Positions 44,593 to 53,194 of a stretch of DNA of 64,000 nucleotides are shown in pieces. Made by a program: the position numbers and the translations under genes. The DNA is taken from assembly GCF_014645555.1 (NCBI RefSeq), contig NZ_BMLY01000001.1, positions 887,939-951,938 on the forward strand. Reading direction: 5' to 3'. This stretch comes from Silvimonas amylolytica (GTDB lineage: Bacteria; Pseudomonadota; Gammaproteobacteria; Burkholderiales; Chitinibacteraceae). The notes beneath the pieces are model-generated. The model was not told where the DNA came from. It saw only the letters and a program-made list of their open reading frames with translations, and did not search any database. The first letter of the stretch is position 1. Every line of letters starts with the position of its first letter.

Positions 44593-44826
44593 ATGAAAAC
44601 CCGAGGCAAAACCCTGGTGCCGCGCAATCCGTTTGCGCTGGCAGCCAGCCAGCGACACGCCGGCGCGCACGACAAGCGCCACAAGATTAAACGGCGTGAC
44701 GACAAACAAGCGCTCAAGCGCGAATTGCTCGAACGCGGGTCGTCGCAAATGAAAAAGGGAGGCAGTTTTGTGCCTCCCTTTCTTTTTGCCCATCGTTTTC
44801 CACAAAGTGCTGTTTCAGCGCGGTAA
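44593..44826 (+). CDS. Small basic protein with a terminator inside its reading frame (nonstop-type gene; possible ribosome-rescue factor)
   Basis: The frame encodes 77 residues, but a perfect 11-base terminator hairpin (44754-44781) sits before the stop codon, so most transcripts should end inside the frame and lack a stop. The expected product is about 55-63 residues and strongly basic: MKTRGKTLVPRNPFALAASQ, then RHAGAHDKRHKIKRRDDKQ and ALKRELLERG. AGGAAG lies 7 bases before the ATG. E. coli arfA and relatives use the same logic: their mRNA is cut or terminated before the stop, so the factor accumulates only when trans-translation fails. The protein is not clearly an ArfA homologue. The last 12 bases overlap the convergent gene at 44815. 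Confidence 0.6.
   Translation: MKTRGKTLVPRNPFALAASQRHAGAHDKRHKIKRRDDKQALKRELLERGSSQMKKGGSFVPPFLFAHRFPQSAVSAR
44754..44786. terminator. Bidirectional terminator within the small basic gene
   Basis: AAAGGGAGGCA (44754-44764) and TGCCTCCCTTT (44771-44781) form a perfect 11-base stem with loop GTTTTG. CTTTTT follows on the plus strand and TTTTTC on the minus strand. It serves the convergent gene at 44815 and truncates the plus-strand message. Confidence 0.85.
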
Positions 44827-45387
44827 AGCCGGTAGCGGCACCGGATTGATCGCCGGTGTGTGGGCCGCATTCAGCATCATCACCATCCCCGTAAAGTAAC
44901 CGATCAACCCCACCAGTTCGACAACCCCTTGTTCTTGCCACTGTGTCAGTGCGCGCTGCCAGGTGAGATCGCTGATGCCCTTGTTGCGCATCAGCTCCAT
45001 GGTGAAGTCATAAGCCAGCGCTTCATCCACAGCCATCTGCTGTGGGCGGGCACCCTGTGCCAGTTCATCCAGCGTGGCTTGAGCCACACCTGCATCGCGT
45101 GCCAGCGGGTAATGCACCGACCACTCAAATGGCTCACTCCATTCACGCGCCACAATCGCTGTCACCCATTCGTTGATCCGTCGCGGCAAGATGCTGTCGT
45201 AGCGCAGGTATTCACCGACGCGCTGAATGCGATCCATCAGTTCCGGGCTGCGCAGCAAAGGCACAAACGGGCCTTTTACACCTTTGCGCGGGCCGTCGAT
45301 CAGGGCTTGGGCCGCTTTGCGCTGGGCCTCGTTGAGCTCATCCATGGCCAGTGGCGGTAGCCGGTCGGGCCTTGTGTGATCGTTCAT
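44815..45387 (-). CDS. Carboxymuconolactone decarboxylase (CMD) family protein
   Basis: 190-residue all-helical protein. The CMD core runs from RINEWVTAIVAREWSEPFEWSVHYPLARDAGV through DEALAYDFTMELMRNKGISD and VVELVGLIGYFTGMVMMLNAA. The EWSVHYPLARDAG segment lacks the CxxC pair of AhpD-type peroxidase members, so a thiol peroxidase role is unlikely. Reaction unknown. It starts 52 bases downstream of the AlaX gene on the same strand. Confidence 0.85.
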   Translation of the reverse strand: MNDHTRPDRLPPLAMDELNEAQRKAAQALIDGPRKGVKGPFVPLLRSPELMDRIQRVGEYLRYDSILPRRINEWVTAIVAREWSEPFEWSVHYPLARDAGVAQATLDELAQGARPQQMAVDEALAYDFTMELMRNKGISDLTWQRALTQWQEQGVVELVGLIGYFTGMVMMLNAAHTPAINPVPLPALPR

Positions 45388-45439
45388 TAGACACTCCAGA
45401 TTTCGTCAAGGTTGTACCACACCTGCCGCCATTGACCCG

Positions 45440-46147
45440 TCATGCAAGCGCCACCACCACGCGCTTGTTGCGAGCACCTTTGCTTTCAATCTTTTTGACG
45501 ATCACGGGGCCAATCTCACCGGTACGCGCCACATGCGTACCACCACAGGGCTGCAGATCAACGCCTTCAATTTCAATCAGCCGGATTTCCGGCAAGTGCA
45601 GCGGCGGCGTCACAGACATGGTCTTGATCAGCTCTGGTTGGCGTTGCAGCGCCTCGCCACTGGTCATCTGTACGCGCACCTGCCGATCCTCGGCAATCAG
45701 CCGGTTCAGTTCAGCCTCGATGTGATCTTTGTCTAGCTCCATATCTTCAGGCAGATCGAAATCCAGCCGGCCGGATTCTGCCGTGAGATTCCCGCCCGTG
45801 ACACCGGCTTTAATCACCACCGACAATAAGTGCAGACAGGTATGCACACGCATGTGCGCGTGGCGCCGTTGCCAATCCAGCGTAAGCGTCACCGGGGTGT
45901 CTGGTGCCAGCGGTGCAGCGCCAGCACCTAACACGTGATGGATCTCGCGTGTTTCCTTGTCCCGGCGGGTGTCGGTAATGGTCAATTGCGTGCCATCGGC
46001 CAGGGTGAGCGTACCGGTATCGCCAGGCTGACCGCCACCCAAGGGGTAAAACAGGGTTTCACTGAGTACCACCCCGCTTTCATCGTGCCGCACAACCGTC
46101 GCCGTCAGCGTTTGCTGGTATGGATCAAAATAAAAGCGCTCTTGCAT
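45440..46147 (-). CDS. Alanyl-tRNA editing protein AlaX (AlaX-M type)
   Basis: 235-residue free-standing editing domain that hydrolyses Ser- or Gly-charged tRNA-Ala. The catalytic zinc motif is HMRVHTCLHLL (HxxxH), with the second pair in LQPCGGTHVARTGEIG (CxxxH). The N-terminal glycine-rich segment FYPLGGGQPGDTG identifies the longer AlaX-M form. It complements AlaRS proofreading. Start ATG at 46147; it is divergent from glaH. Confidence 0.92.
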   Translation of the reverse strand: MQERFYFDPYQQTLTATVVRHDESGVVLSETLFYPLGGGQPGDTGTLTLADGTQLTITDTRRDKETREIHHVLGAGAAPLAPDTPVTLTLDWQRRHAHMRVHTCLHLLSVVIKAGVTGGNLTAESGRLDFDLPEDMELDKDHIEAELNRLIAEDRQVRVQMTSGEALQRQPELIKTMSVTPPLHLPEIRLIEIEGVDLQPCGGTHVARTGEIGPVIVKKIESKGARNKRVVVALA

Positions 46148-46296
46148 GGGTGTCTCCGGTTTGCACTACGAGATAAGGCGAGCTTAGTCCACCCGTTTCG
46201 GACTGTGTCAGATACACCGTCTGCCCGGATTGGCCCACACACCTGCGCCGATGCCATGGGCGATTCGAAAACGGACGCAAAAACGACTCCTGCAAC

Positions 46297-46315
46297 AATT
46301 CAGTTTTACTGAATT
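46297..46315. promoter_or_regulatory. LysR-type box upstream of glaH
   Basis: AATTCAGT (46297-46304) and ACTGAATT (46308-46315) form a perfect dyad around TTT. Read as TTCAG-N5-CTGAA it contains the T-N11-A pattern of LysR-family binding sites. It is 80 bases before the glaH start, and a LysR gene lies at the end of the operon. Confidence 0.6.
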
Positions 46316-46394
46316 AAATGGGGCTGCCGCGAGATTGTCCGGCATCAAACCCGCGCCTAGACTCGGTTGCATTCCCCCAAGGAGTCTGCACGCG

Positions 46395-47345
46395 ATGAAT
46401 GCCCCGCTCTCGTTGTCTGCTCGTCCAGCCCGTTATCTGACCGAAAACCCTAACTGGTGTGTGAAGGCCCACGCGCACCACGCACGGCTGTATCACATTG
46501 AGATTGCGCCAGCCCTGTTGCAGCAATTCATGACAGCAACGGCTGACATCGACCCGCAACGGCTGGAATACGTCCCTTATATGCGTTTTATCCTGGCGCA
46601 AAAGCTGGACGACTTGCTCGGTCACGCATTTCGTACGCATTTGCGAGACATCCTCCATGACCGTGAATCGGGTGGTTTTACGCTGGGTATGCGTGGCACC
46701 ACGGAACTACCGGCAGAATTCGTCAAATTCGGCACGGCCATTGCGCACCTTTTGGGTGTAGCCAATTTTGACTCCATGTCGGGTACTTTCTACGCACGGT
46801 TTACCGTCAAAGACACAGACAGCAGCGATTCTTACCTGCGTCAGGCCTATCGACTGTTTACGCTGCACACAGACGGGACATTTGTGGACGAGCCCACAGA
46901 CTGGCTGTTGATGATGAAATTTGCCGAGCACAATGCCCGTGGCGGTGAGTCACGCATTCTGCATCTGGACGACTGGGAATCACTGAATACCTTCAGCACG
47001 CACGCGTTTGCCAGCCACGCCTTTACCTATAAGGCACCTTCCAGCAAGAACGTGGGGCAAACCATCCAGCGGCAGACTTTCTTCCTGCGCAACAACCGCC
47101 CATGCATCTGTTTTATTGACCAGTTTGTCTATCCGCAAACCGTCGCCGAGGCGCAATGGTTAAACGCGCTGTCTGAGTCCATGGAGTCCTCTTCCGGCAC
47201 CGTGGCGTTGCCGCTGCCGGCGGGCGATCTGATCGTCCTCAATAACCTGTTCTGGCTGCACGGACGCGCCCCTTTCGAGAAAGATCCGGCACTGCACCGG
47301 GAACTGATGCGGATCAGAGGTGAATTTGCGGAGGATGCCGCGTGA
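46395..47345 (+). CDS. glaH: Glutarate 2-hydroxylase GlaH (CsiD)
   Basis: 316-residue Fe(II)/2-oxoglutarate-dependent dioxygenase converting glutarate to L-2-hydroxyglutarate, a step of lysine degradation. The iron triad is H158 and D160 in FTLHTDGTF and H289 in FWLHGRAPF. MKFAEHNARGGESRILHLDDW and LNNLFWLHGRAPFEKDP are family stretches. The ATG at 46395 has AAGGAG upstream and is preferred to longer frames. Its stop overlaps the lhgO start by 4 bases (GTGA). Confidence 0.92.
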   Translation: MNAPLSLSARPARYLTENPNWCVKAHAHHARLYHIEIAPALLQQFMTATADIDPQRLEYVPYMRFILAQKLDDLLGHAFRTHLRDILHDRESGGFTLGMRGTTELPAEFVKFGTAIAHLLGVANFDSMSGTFYARFTVKDTDSSDSYLRQAYRLFTLHTDGTFVDEPTDWLLMMKFAEHNARGGESRILHLDDWESLNTFSTHAFASHAFTYKAPSSKNVGQTIQRQTFFLRNNRPCICFIDQFVYPQTVAEAQWLNALSESMESSSGTVALPLPAGDLIVLNNLFWLHGRAPFEKDPALHRELMRIRGEFAEDAA

Positions 47346-48547
47346 CCGGTTCCAGCACTGTGTTCGACTTTGTCATTGTGGGCGGCGGGATTGTCGGTTT
47401 GTCTTCTGCCGTTGCGTTGCAAGCCCGCTTTCCCAAGGCCCGGGTCATCGTCCTGGAAAAAGAAAACGGTTTGGCACAGCACCAGACCGGGCATAACAGT
47501 GGCGTGATCCATTCCGGTATCTATTACAAGCCGGGCAGCTTCAAGGCGCGCTTTGCACGTGCGGGCAATCAATCCATGGTGGCGTTTTGTCGCGAGCATG
47601 AGATTGAACATGAACTGTGCGGCAAGGTGATCGTTGCCACACGCCCGGAAGAATTGCCACAGCTGGAAAAGCTCTTTCAGCGCGGCCTTGATAACGAACT
47701 GGACGTCCAGCGGATCGGCCCGCAAGCGCTGCAAGAGATCGAACCCCACGTCCGCGGACTGGGTGCAATCCGGGTGCCTTCAGCCGGCATTGTCAATTAC
47801 CGTCAGGTCTGTCTGAAATACGCAGAACTGATAGAAGCCTCCGGCGGAATAATCCGCCTTGGCTCGGCCGTGCGGCAAGTCATCGAAAAAACGGATCAAC
47901 TGGAGGTGGTCACGCAAGCTGGCGAGGTGATACGCGGCCGCTTTCTGATCAACTGCGCCGGTTTGCACAGCGACCGCGTTGCGAAACTGGGCGGCGTGGA
48001 TGCCGGCATGCAGATTGTGCCGTTCCGGGGTGAGTACTTTGAGATCAAGCCGGACAAGCGCTATCTGGTCAAACACCTGATTTACCCGGTGCCAGACCCG
48101 GCGTTTCCGTTTCTGGGTGTGCACTACACACGCATGATTGGCGGCCACGTTGAAGCTGGCCCCAACGCGGTGCTGGCCTTTGCCCGCGAGGGCTATGAGA
48201 AAACCGACTTCAATCTGGGTGATTTCTCCGAGGTCATGCGCTATCCAGGGTTCTGGAAATTATCGGCGCGGTACTGGCGGGAAGGTGCTCAGGAAATGCT
48301 CCGTTCCTGGAGCAAAGCCGCGTTCGTGCGCAGCCTGCAACAATTGATCCCCGAAATTACCGCGGATGATCTGGTGCCCGCCCCGGCCGGCATCCGCGCA
48401 CAGGGGCTCAAAGCCAACGGTGATCTGGTTGATGATTTCCAGATCGTACCAGGACACCGTAGTATCCACGTCTGCAACGCGCCTTCACCTGCGGCAACGG
48501 CCTCGATCGAGATCGGCCGCTACGTGGCCGGATGCGTCCCGGCGTAG
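47342..48547 (+). CDS. lhgO: L-2-hydroxyglutarate oxidase/dehydrogenase LhgO
   Basis: 401-residue FAD enzyme of the DAO family that oxidises L-2-hydroxyglutarate to 2-oxoglutarate and feeds electrons to the quinone pool. The Rossmann motif is DFVIVGGGIVGLSSAVALQ, with GHNSGVIHSGIYYKPGS and HLIYPVPDPAFPFLGVHYT typical of LhgO. GTG start overlaps the glaH stop. The pair regenerates 2-oxoglutarate used by GlaH. Confidence 0.93.
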   Translation: MTGSSTVFDFVIVGGGIVGLSSAVALQARFPKARVIVLEKENGLAQHQTGHNSGVIHSGIYYKPGSFKARFARAGNQSMVAFCREHEIEHELCGKVIVATRPEELPQLEKLFQRGLDNELDVQRIGPQALQEIEPHVRGLGAIRVPSAGIVNYRQVCLKYAELIEASGGIIRLGSAVRQVIEKTDQLEVVTQAGEVIRGRFLINCAGLHSDRVAKLGGVDAGMQIVPFRGEYFEIKPDKRYLVKHLIYPVPDPAFPFLGVHYTRMIGGHVEAGPNAVLAFAREGYEKTDFNLGDFSEVMRYPGFWKLSARYWREGAQEMLRSWSKAAFVRSLQQLIPEITADDLVPAPAGIRAQGLKANGDLVDDFQIVPGHRSIHVCNAPSPAATASIEIGRYVAGCVPA

Positions 48548-48598
48548 CCTGGGTCGGGGCCGGCGCGATATGCATAGGGTCACGATGGGAGACGTGGA

Positions 48599-49492
48599 TT
48601 GGAACTCAGGCAACTGCGCTACTTTGTGGCGATTGCGGAACATTTGCATTTTGCCAGAGCAGCAGAATCGCTCGATCTGGCGCCTTCGGCCCTGACCATG
48701 CAGTTGCAGGCGCTGGAGCGGGAACTGGGTGTGCAACTGGTCGCGCGAACCAAGCGATCTGTTGCACTGACCAGCGCAGGTCAATCGTTTCTTGCTGAAG
48801 CCCGCAGCACATTGCAGCAGGCACACAGAACCGAGATGGTGGCGCGCCAGGCCGGACGCGGTGAAATAGGCAGTTTGCAATTGGGCTATGTGATCTCGGC
48901 AGCCTGTGCGGGCGTGGTACAGCAACTGCTGGCGGCCTATCGTTGCAAATATCCCGAGGTCCAGGTCACGTTGCAGGAGCTGGAAAGCCCGCTGCAAATC
49001 CAGCTTCTGGATCAGGGCCAACTGGACGCTTGCATTGTGCGGACTGTTGCTGGCGCACCAGAGGCATTTGACCAGTTGCCTTTGCAGCAAGACACCTTGC
49101 TGGTCGCCCTTCCCCACCAACATCCGTTACTGGCGCAAACCGCAGTGCGTGCGAGCGAACTCATGAACGAGCGCTTTATCACGCCACAGTTCCAACGGGA
49201 TTTCGGCTTCACCCGACATCTGCTGGCCATCGGTCAGGCCGCAGGTTTTACCCCGCATGTGGGCGTGCCAACCCGAGATTTCATGACTGCACTGACCCTG
49301 GTCGCCAGTGGTTTCGGGGTGGCGATCATCCCTGCCGCAGTCAGCGTGCTCGCCATTCCCGGTGTAGCCTTCCGGCCATTGCTGGATGTAACAGAGACTT
49401 CTCCGCTCACCATGGTGTTTCGGCGCAACGAACGCTCCCCACTGATCATTCATTTGCGCGATGAAGCAAGAAAACTGGCGCAGACCGGCTGA
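48599..49492 (+). CDS. LysR-family transcriptional regulator
   Basis: 297 residues starting with TTG at 48599, chosen because the product then begins with the canonical MELRQLRYFVAIAEHLHFAR and GGGAG lies 7 bases upstream. The helix-turn-helix is AAESLDLAPSALTMQLQALE, followed by the periplasmic-binding-protein-like effector domain (SLQLGYVISAACAGVVQQLL, VASGFGVAIIPAAV). It lies 51 bases after lhgO in the same direction and is the likely regulator of glaH-lhgO. In E. coli and Pseudomonas that role is filled by a GntR-type protein (CsiR). Confidence 0.88.
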   Translation: MELRQLRYFVAIAEHLHFARAAESLDLAPSALTMQLQALERELGVQLVARTKRSVALTSAGQSFLAEARSTLQQAHRTEMVARQAGRGEIGSLQLGYVISAACAGVVQQLLAAYRCKYPEVQVTLQELESPLQIQLLDQGQLDACIVRTVAGAPEAFDQLPLQQDTLLVALPHQHPLLAQTAVRASELMNERFITPQFQRDFGFTRHLLAIGQAAGFTPHVGVPTRDFMTALTLVASGFGVAIIPAAVSVLAIPGVAFRPLLDVTETSPLTMVFRRNERSPLIIHLRDEARKLAQTG

Positions 49493-49532
49493 AATCATGC
49501 CCGGTATGACTGATGGTGACTTGAGGTTGCGC

Positions 49533-49892
49533 TCAGGCCACTAGCACCGCGCCTAACGCCAGGATGGCGGGCACGGCTTGTACATAGAGGATTTTCTTGC
49601 CCACCGTGATCGCGCCATAGACCCCGGCCACAATCACGCACAGCAAAAAGAAGACTTTGACCCCAAGGCCCGCAGCGCCCAGCGTCAGCCCCCAGAGCAG
49701 GCCAGCGGCCAGAAAGCCGTTATACAAACCCTGATTGGCGGCGAGCGTTCTGGACGCTTCGGCAAACTCCGGCGTCAGCCGGAACACCTTGCGGCCGAGT
49801 GGTTTGGTCCAGAAAAACATTTCCAGCACCAGAAAATACAAGTGCAGCACGGCGACCAGCGCCACCAGCAAACTGGCAATCAATATCATCAA
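49533..49892 (-). CDS. DUF1304-family membrane protein
   Basis: 119 residues with four predicted membrane segments, beginning MILIASLLVALVAVLHLYFL. The family stretch LEMFFWTKPLGRKVFRLTPEF is followed by ANQGLYNGFLAAGL and CVIVAGVYGAITVGKK, all typical of DUF1304. Function unknown. AGGAAGG precedes the two possible ATG starts (49892 and 49889). Confidence 0.88.
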   Translation of the reverse strand: MMILIASLLVALVAVLHLYFLVLEMFFWTKPLGRKVFRLTPEFAEASRTLAANQGLYNGFLAAGLLWGLTLGAAGLGVKVFFLLCVIVAGVYGAITVGKKILYVQAVPAILALGAVLVA

Positions 49893-49938
49893 CCTTCCTG
49901 GCTCTTGTTGTAATCAATAAAGCAACGAAACGGCGGGT

Positions 49939-51138
49939 TCAGCGTTTGCTGGCGTAACCAGCCAGCGAGGTTTCGATATCCGTAATCAGATCGCTGACCG
50001 CTTCAATACCAACAGAGAGCCTGACCAGCGTTTCGGTGACGCCTTGTCGTTCACGTTCTTCTGCGGCCAGGTTGGCATGTGTTTGCAAGGCAGGCACGGT
50101 AATCAGGCTTTCCACTCCGCCCAGACTTTCGGCATAGGCAATCAGGCGGGTTTGCTCAATCAGCCGAGCCAGGGTGCCAACGCTATCTACTTCAAACGAG
50201 ACAATCGCCCCTGCCCCTCCGGCAAATTGTTTAAGTAGCCGGTGGCCTGCGTCATCTGGCAGCCCGGGGTAATACACCTTTTTCACAAAGGGTTGCTGAC
50301 CCAACCATTGCGCGAGCGTCTCAGCGGATGACTGTTGTTGCTCCAGCCGCAACGCCAGTGTTTTCAGGCCACGCAAAGTAAGCCAGGCATCTTGCGGGCC
50401 GAGCACCGCGCCCATGGCGTTTTGCAGATAACCAACACGGCTGGCCAGTTCAGCCTCGCGCACGCTGAGCACACCGGCAATGGTGTCGTTATGCCCAGCC
50501 AGGTATTTGGACGCACTATGAATGACAAGGTCAGCCCCCAACTCCAGTGGCCGCAGCCAATAGGGTGTGAGGAACGTGTTATCGACCCACAATTGCACAT
50601 TGCGTGACCGGGCCAGATTCACCAGCGCCGGTAAATCGGGTACTTCCTGCAACGGGTTAGAGAGGCTTTCGACAATCAATGCCTTGGTATGCGGATTGAT
50701 GGCCGAGGCAAAGGCATCCAGTTGGGTCACCGGTACGTAGGTAACCGTCAGGCCAAACCGGGCGAACACCTGATCCAGCAAACGCTGGGTGCCGCCGTAA
50801 CACCCTTCCGCCACCACCAGATGATCCCCCTGGTTGAAAAGGCTCAGTGCGGTGGTAATGGCCGCAAGACCACTGGCAAAAGCAAACGAGGCCGCTGCGC
50901 CATCCAGGCGTGCCATGGTGGTTTCCAGCGCGGCACGGGTAGGGTTGCTGCTGCGGCTGTAGTCGTAGCCAGTACTTTGACCCAGTGCCGGATGGGCAAA
51001 GGTAGCGGTCTGGTAAATCGGCATGCTGATCGCCCCGGTAACGGGGTCGAGACTGGAGCCGGCCTGGGCCAGCAGCGTTCTGATATCGGGCATCTGGGCG
51101 TCCGCAAAGCGCGAGGGTGGCGTATCAGTGTATGACAC
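49939..51138 (-). CDS. Trans-sulfuration PLP enzyme (cystathionine gamma-synthase/beta-lyase family)
   Basis: 399 residues. The PLP lysine is K211 in IHSASKYLAGHND, with the YDYSRSSNPTRAALE motif near residue 60 and ESLSNPLQEVPDL for cofactor contacts. The overall sequence resembles the MetI/CGS branch that makes cystathionine or homocysteine from an activated homoserine; a cystathionine lyase or methionine gamma-lyase role cannot be excluded. It stands alone. A second start at 51093 (MPDIRTLLAQAG) is possible. Confidence 0.82.
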   Translation of the reverse strand: MSYTDTPPSRFADAQMPDIRTLLAQAGSSLDPVTGAISMPIYQTATFAHPALGQSTGYDYSRSSNPTRAALETTMARLDGAAASFAFASGLAAITTALSLFNQGDHLVVAEGCYGGTQRLLDQVFARFGLTVTYVPVTQLDAFASAINPHTKALIVESLSNPLQEVPDLPALVNLARSRNVQLWVDNTFLTPYWLRPLELGADLVIHSASKYLAGHNDTIAGVLSVREAELASRVGYLQNAMGAVLGPQDAWLTLRGLKTLALRLEQQQSSAETLAQWLGQQPFVKKVYYPGLPDDAGHRLLKQFAGGAGAIVSFEVDSVGTLARLIEQTRLIAYAESLGGVESLITVPALQTHANLAAEERERQGVTETLVRLSVGIEAVSDLITDIETSLAGYASKR

Positions 51139-51252
51139 GATGGGACCGGCGTGTCACCTGTCCGCTTTTCCAGGTGTGGCGTTACAGCGCACGGACCTGG
51201 CGCTACCCATTGTAGTCAGTCTTTGCTGACATGTTCGGCCGCGCTGGTAGGG

Positions 51253-52104
51253 TCAGATCAGCACGCCTGGCAGAATTTCGGTCTGCAGGAAGTGCGCAAT
51301 GGCGTCGGTATCGTGATCGCCAATCACCCGGGCAGCGCGGCTTTGCACCGCGGCTTCGGCATTGCCCATGGCGACACCCAGTCCGACGCCTTGCAGCATG
51401 GAAATATCGTTGTGGTTGTCACCAAATGCCACGGTTGCGCTGGCGGGTATACCCGCTGTCGCCAGCCATTTCTGCAAGAGCGCACCTTTGCTGTTACCCG
51501 CGCTGGCCACATCCACACGGTTCGGGCCAGAACGCTCGCACGCCAGCCCCAGTTCACTTTTCACGCGTGCGATAAAGGGCTCGATGCGGTCATCCACCTG
51601 GCTGGATACCGCATACTTCCAGATCAGGGGCTCAGCCTGCACCAGTGGCAACAGATCAGGCACATGGACCAGTTCTGGCCGCACGCTGGCGGGTAGCGTT
51701 TCCGCCCAGGCCAGAAGATGTGCCAGATGTGGCTCCATATCTGAATACGCTTGTGCCCGACGCAGGTACAACAACGCGTGTACATCGAATTCGCGCGTCA
51801 ATTCCAGCACACGTAACGCCTCGGCGGCGGTCAGCGGACGGGCAAAGCCGGGCTCGTCACGCGCGAAATCCCATGCGTAGGTGCCGTTGCAAGCCAGCAG
51901 TGGCGTATCTAGCTTCAGTTGCTGGTGATAGGCCTTGGCCATGATGTGATGACGGCCAGTCACCAGAATCACCGTCAAACCAGCCGCGCGTGCGTCGTTG
52001 ATGGCGCTCATGGATGCAGGCCTGATCTGTAGATCGCGGCCCAACAGCGTGCCATCCAGATCAAACGCCAACACACGATATGGCAACACGCCGGCCTGGC
52101 TCAC
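51253..52104 (-). CDS. ybhA: Pyridoxal phosphate phosphatase YbhA (HAD family, Cof type)
   Basis: 283-residue HAD phosphatase. Catalytic D15 and D17 lie in [10 protein letters not shown]. The stretches [45 protein letters not shown] and [11 protein letters not shown] match E. coli YbhA, which dephosphorylates pyridoxal phosphate and some sugar phosphates. GTG start at 52104 overlaps the araC stop by 4 bases, so it is translationally coupled to araC, an unusual pairing suggesting that in this genus it may act on an arabinose-pathway phosphate (inference). Confidence 0.87.
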   Translation of the reverse strand: MSQAGVLPYRVLAFDLDGTLLGRDLQIRPASMSAINDARAAGLTVILVTGRHHIMAKAYHQQLKLDTPLLACNGTYAWDFARDEPGFARPLTAAEALRVLELTREFDVHALLYLRRAQAYSDMEPHLAHLLAWAETLPASVRPELVHVPDLLPLVQAEPLIWKYAVSSQVDDRIEPFIARVKSELGLACERSGPNRVDVASAGNSKGALLQKWLATAGIPASATVAFGDNHNDISMLQGVGLGVAMGNAEAAVQSRAARVIGDHDTDAIAHFLQTEILPGVLI

Positions 52105-53060
52105 AGATAGAACTCCATCCCGTTGTCAGGCACGTCGATGTCCATATGCGGCCAATCCATATTGGGCGTGCGATATGGGTACAGCGGTTCACCACTGGTT
52201 TTGCGGAATTCACTCGGGCTAACCCCCACACGTTTGCGGAACACGCGGGAGAAATACAACTGGTCTTCATAACCCACTGTGCCGGCGATGCGTGCGATCG
52301 GCGTGCGGGTGCTGTGCAGTAGATGCTTGGCCAGAATAATGCGTTGGTCTTCACGCCAGCGCAGGATGTTCACGCCCACTTGGTCCCGGAACAAATGCGC
52401 CAGTCGCGATGGCGACAAGCACACATGGCGCGCAATTTCTTCCAGGCCAATTTCCTGGCCCAGGTGACGCGTAATGTATTGGCAGGCTTCCTGCACCCGG
52501 CTGTCCAGCGGCTTGGGCAGATTCTCTGGCGAGATCTCATACGCGCGGATCAGCAAGCGCTCCAGCAGGTTGATCGCCAGCTCTTCACTGGTCACCCGGC
52601 CTTCGCGGTGTGTGCGGTCGATCAACTGAAAGAGTTCGTCAAACTCAGTGACCAGGGTTTTGTCCGGCAAGCTCAGTTTGCCGACTTTGCGGATCTGGTC
52701 CTGCCATTTGAGCCACGGCGCCCAATAAGCACGCGGGCGAAAGTAAATCCAGCGGTGATACCAGTTAGGGCTGGCCGGCGCGCGGCCGTAGTAATGCACG
52801 GTTTCAGGCGAGAACATCAACATGTCGCCCGGGTTGACGTAAAACGCTTCGTCCCCGTCAAACACCTTGCCCTGCCCCGCGACGGTCATGTTGATGATGT
52901 AGCCCTGCATGCCATTGGGGCGATCAATGATGAAATCCAGCGGGCCGTTCTCGATGATCGGCGTGATCCCGGCCACCAGGTACAGGTTGAACGAGTACCC
53001 CGGCATGAGCGGGTCAAGATTCTGTTTGGTCGCAGGCGGATCAAGATGTAGAGGTTGCAT
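52101..53060 (-). CDS. araC: Arabinose operon regulator AraC
   Basis: 319 residues. N-terminal arabinose-binding cupin ([55 protein letters not shown]) and C-terminal pair of helix-turn-helices ([40 protein letters not shown]) follow E. coli AraC residue by residue over long stretches. It activates or represses the araBDA and araFGH units. It lies 134 bases after araH on the same strand, and ybhA overlaps its end. Confidence 0.95.
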   Translation of the reverse strand: MQPLHLDPPATKQNLDPLMPGYSFNLYLVAGITPIIENGPLDFIIDRPNGMQGYIINMTVAGQGKVFDGDEAFYVNPGDMLMFSPETVHYYGRAPASPNWYHRWIYFRPRAYWAPWLKWQDQIRKVGKLSLPDKTLVTEFDELFQLIDRTHREGRVTSEELAINLLERLLIRAYEISPENLPKPLDSRVQEACQYITRHLGQEIGLEEIARHVCLSPSRLAHLFRDQVGVNILRWREDQRIILAKHLLHSTRTPIARIAGTVGYEDQLYFSRVFRKRVGVSPSEFRKTSGEPLYPYRTPNMDWPHMDIDVPDNGMEFYL

Positions 53061-53194
53061 GAGGGCCTTCAGACTGAATCAGACACAGTGGATGGCGCGT
53101 GTTGATTAACCCGCCGCGCTTCAGTGTTATCAAGACATGACTTGCCAGACCCTGCAGCACGCCTGGCGCGGCCACAGGATCGTGTGTGCGGCAA

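Noticed and set aside
44593-44826. Calling the small basic protein ArfA outright
   Set aside because: The nonstop gene design matches arfA, but the conserved DNA-ALL-PLFR and KGKGSY motifs of ArfA are not recognisable, so only a functional analogy is claimed.
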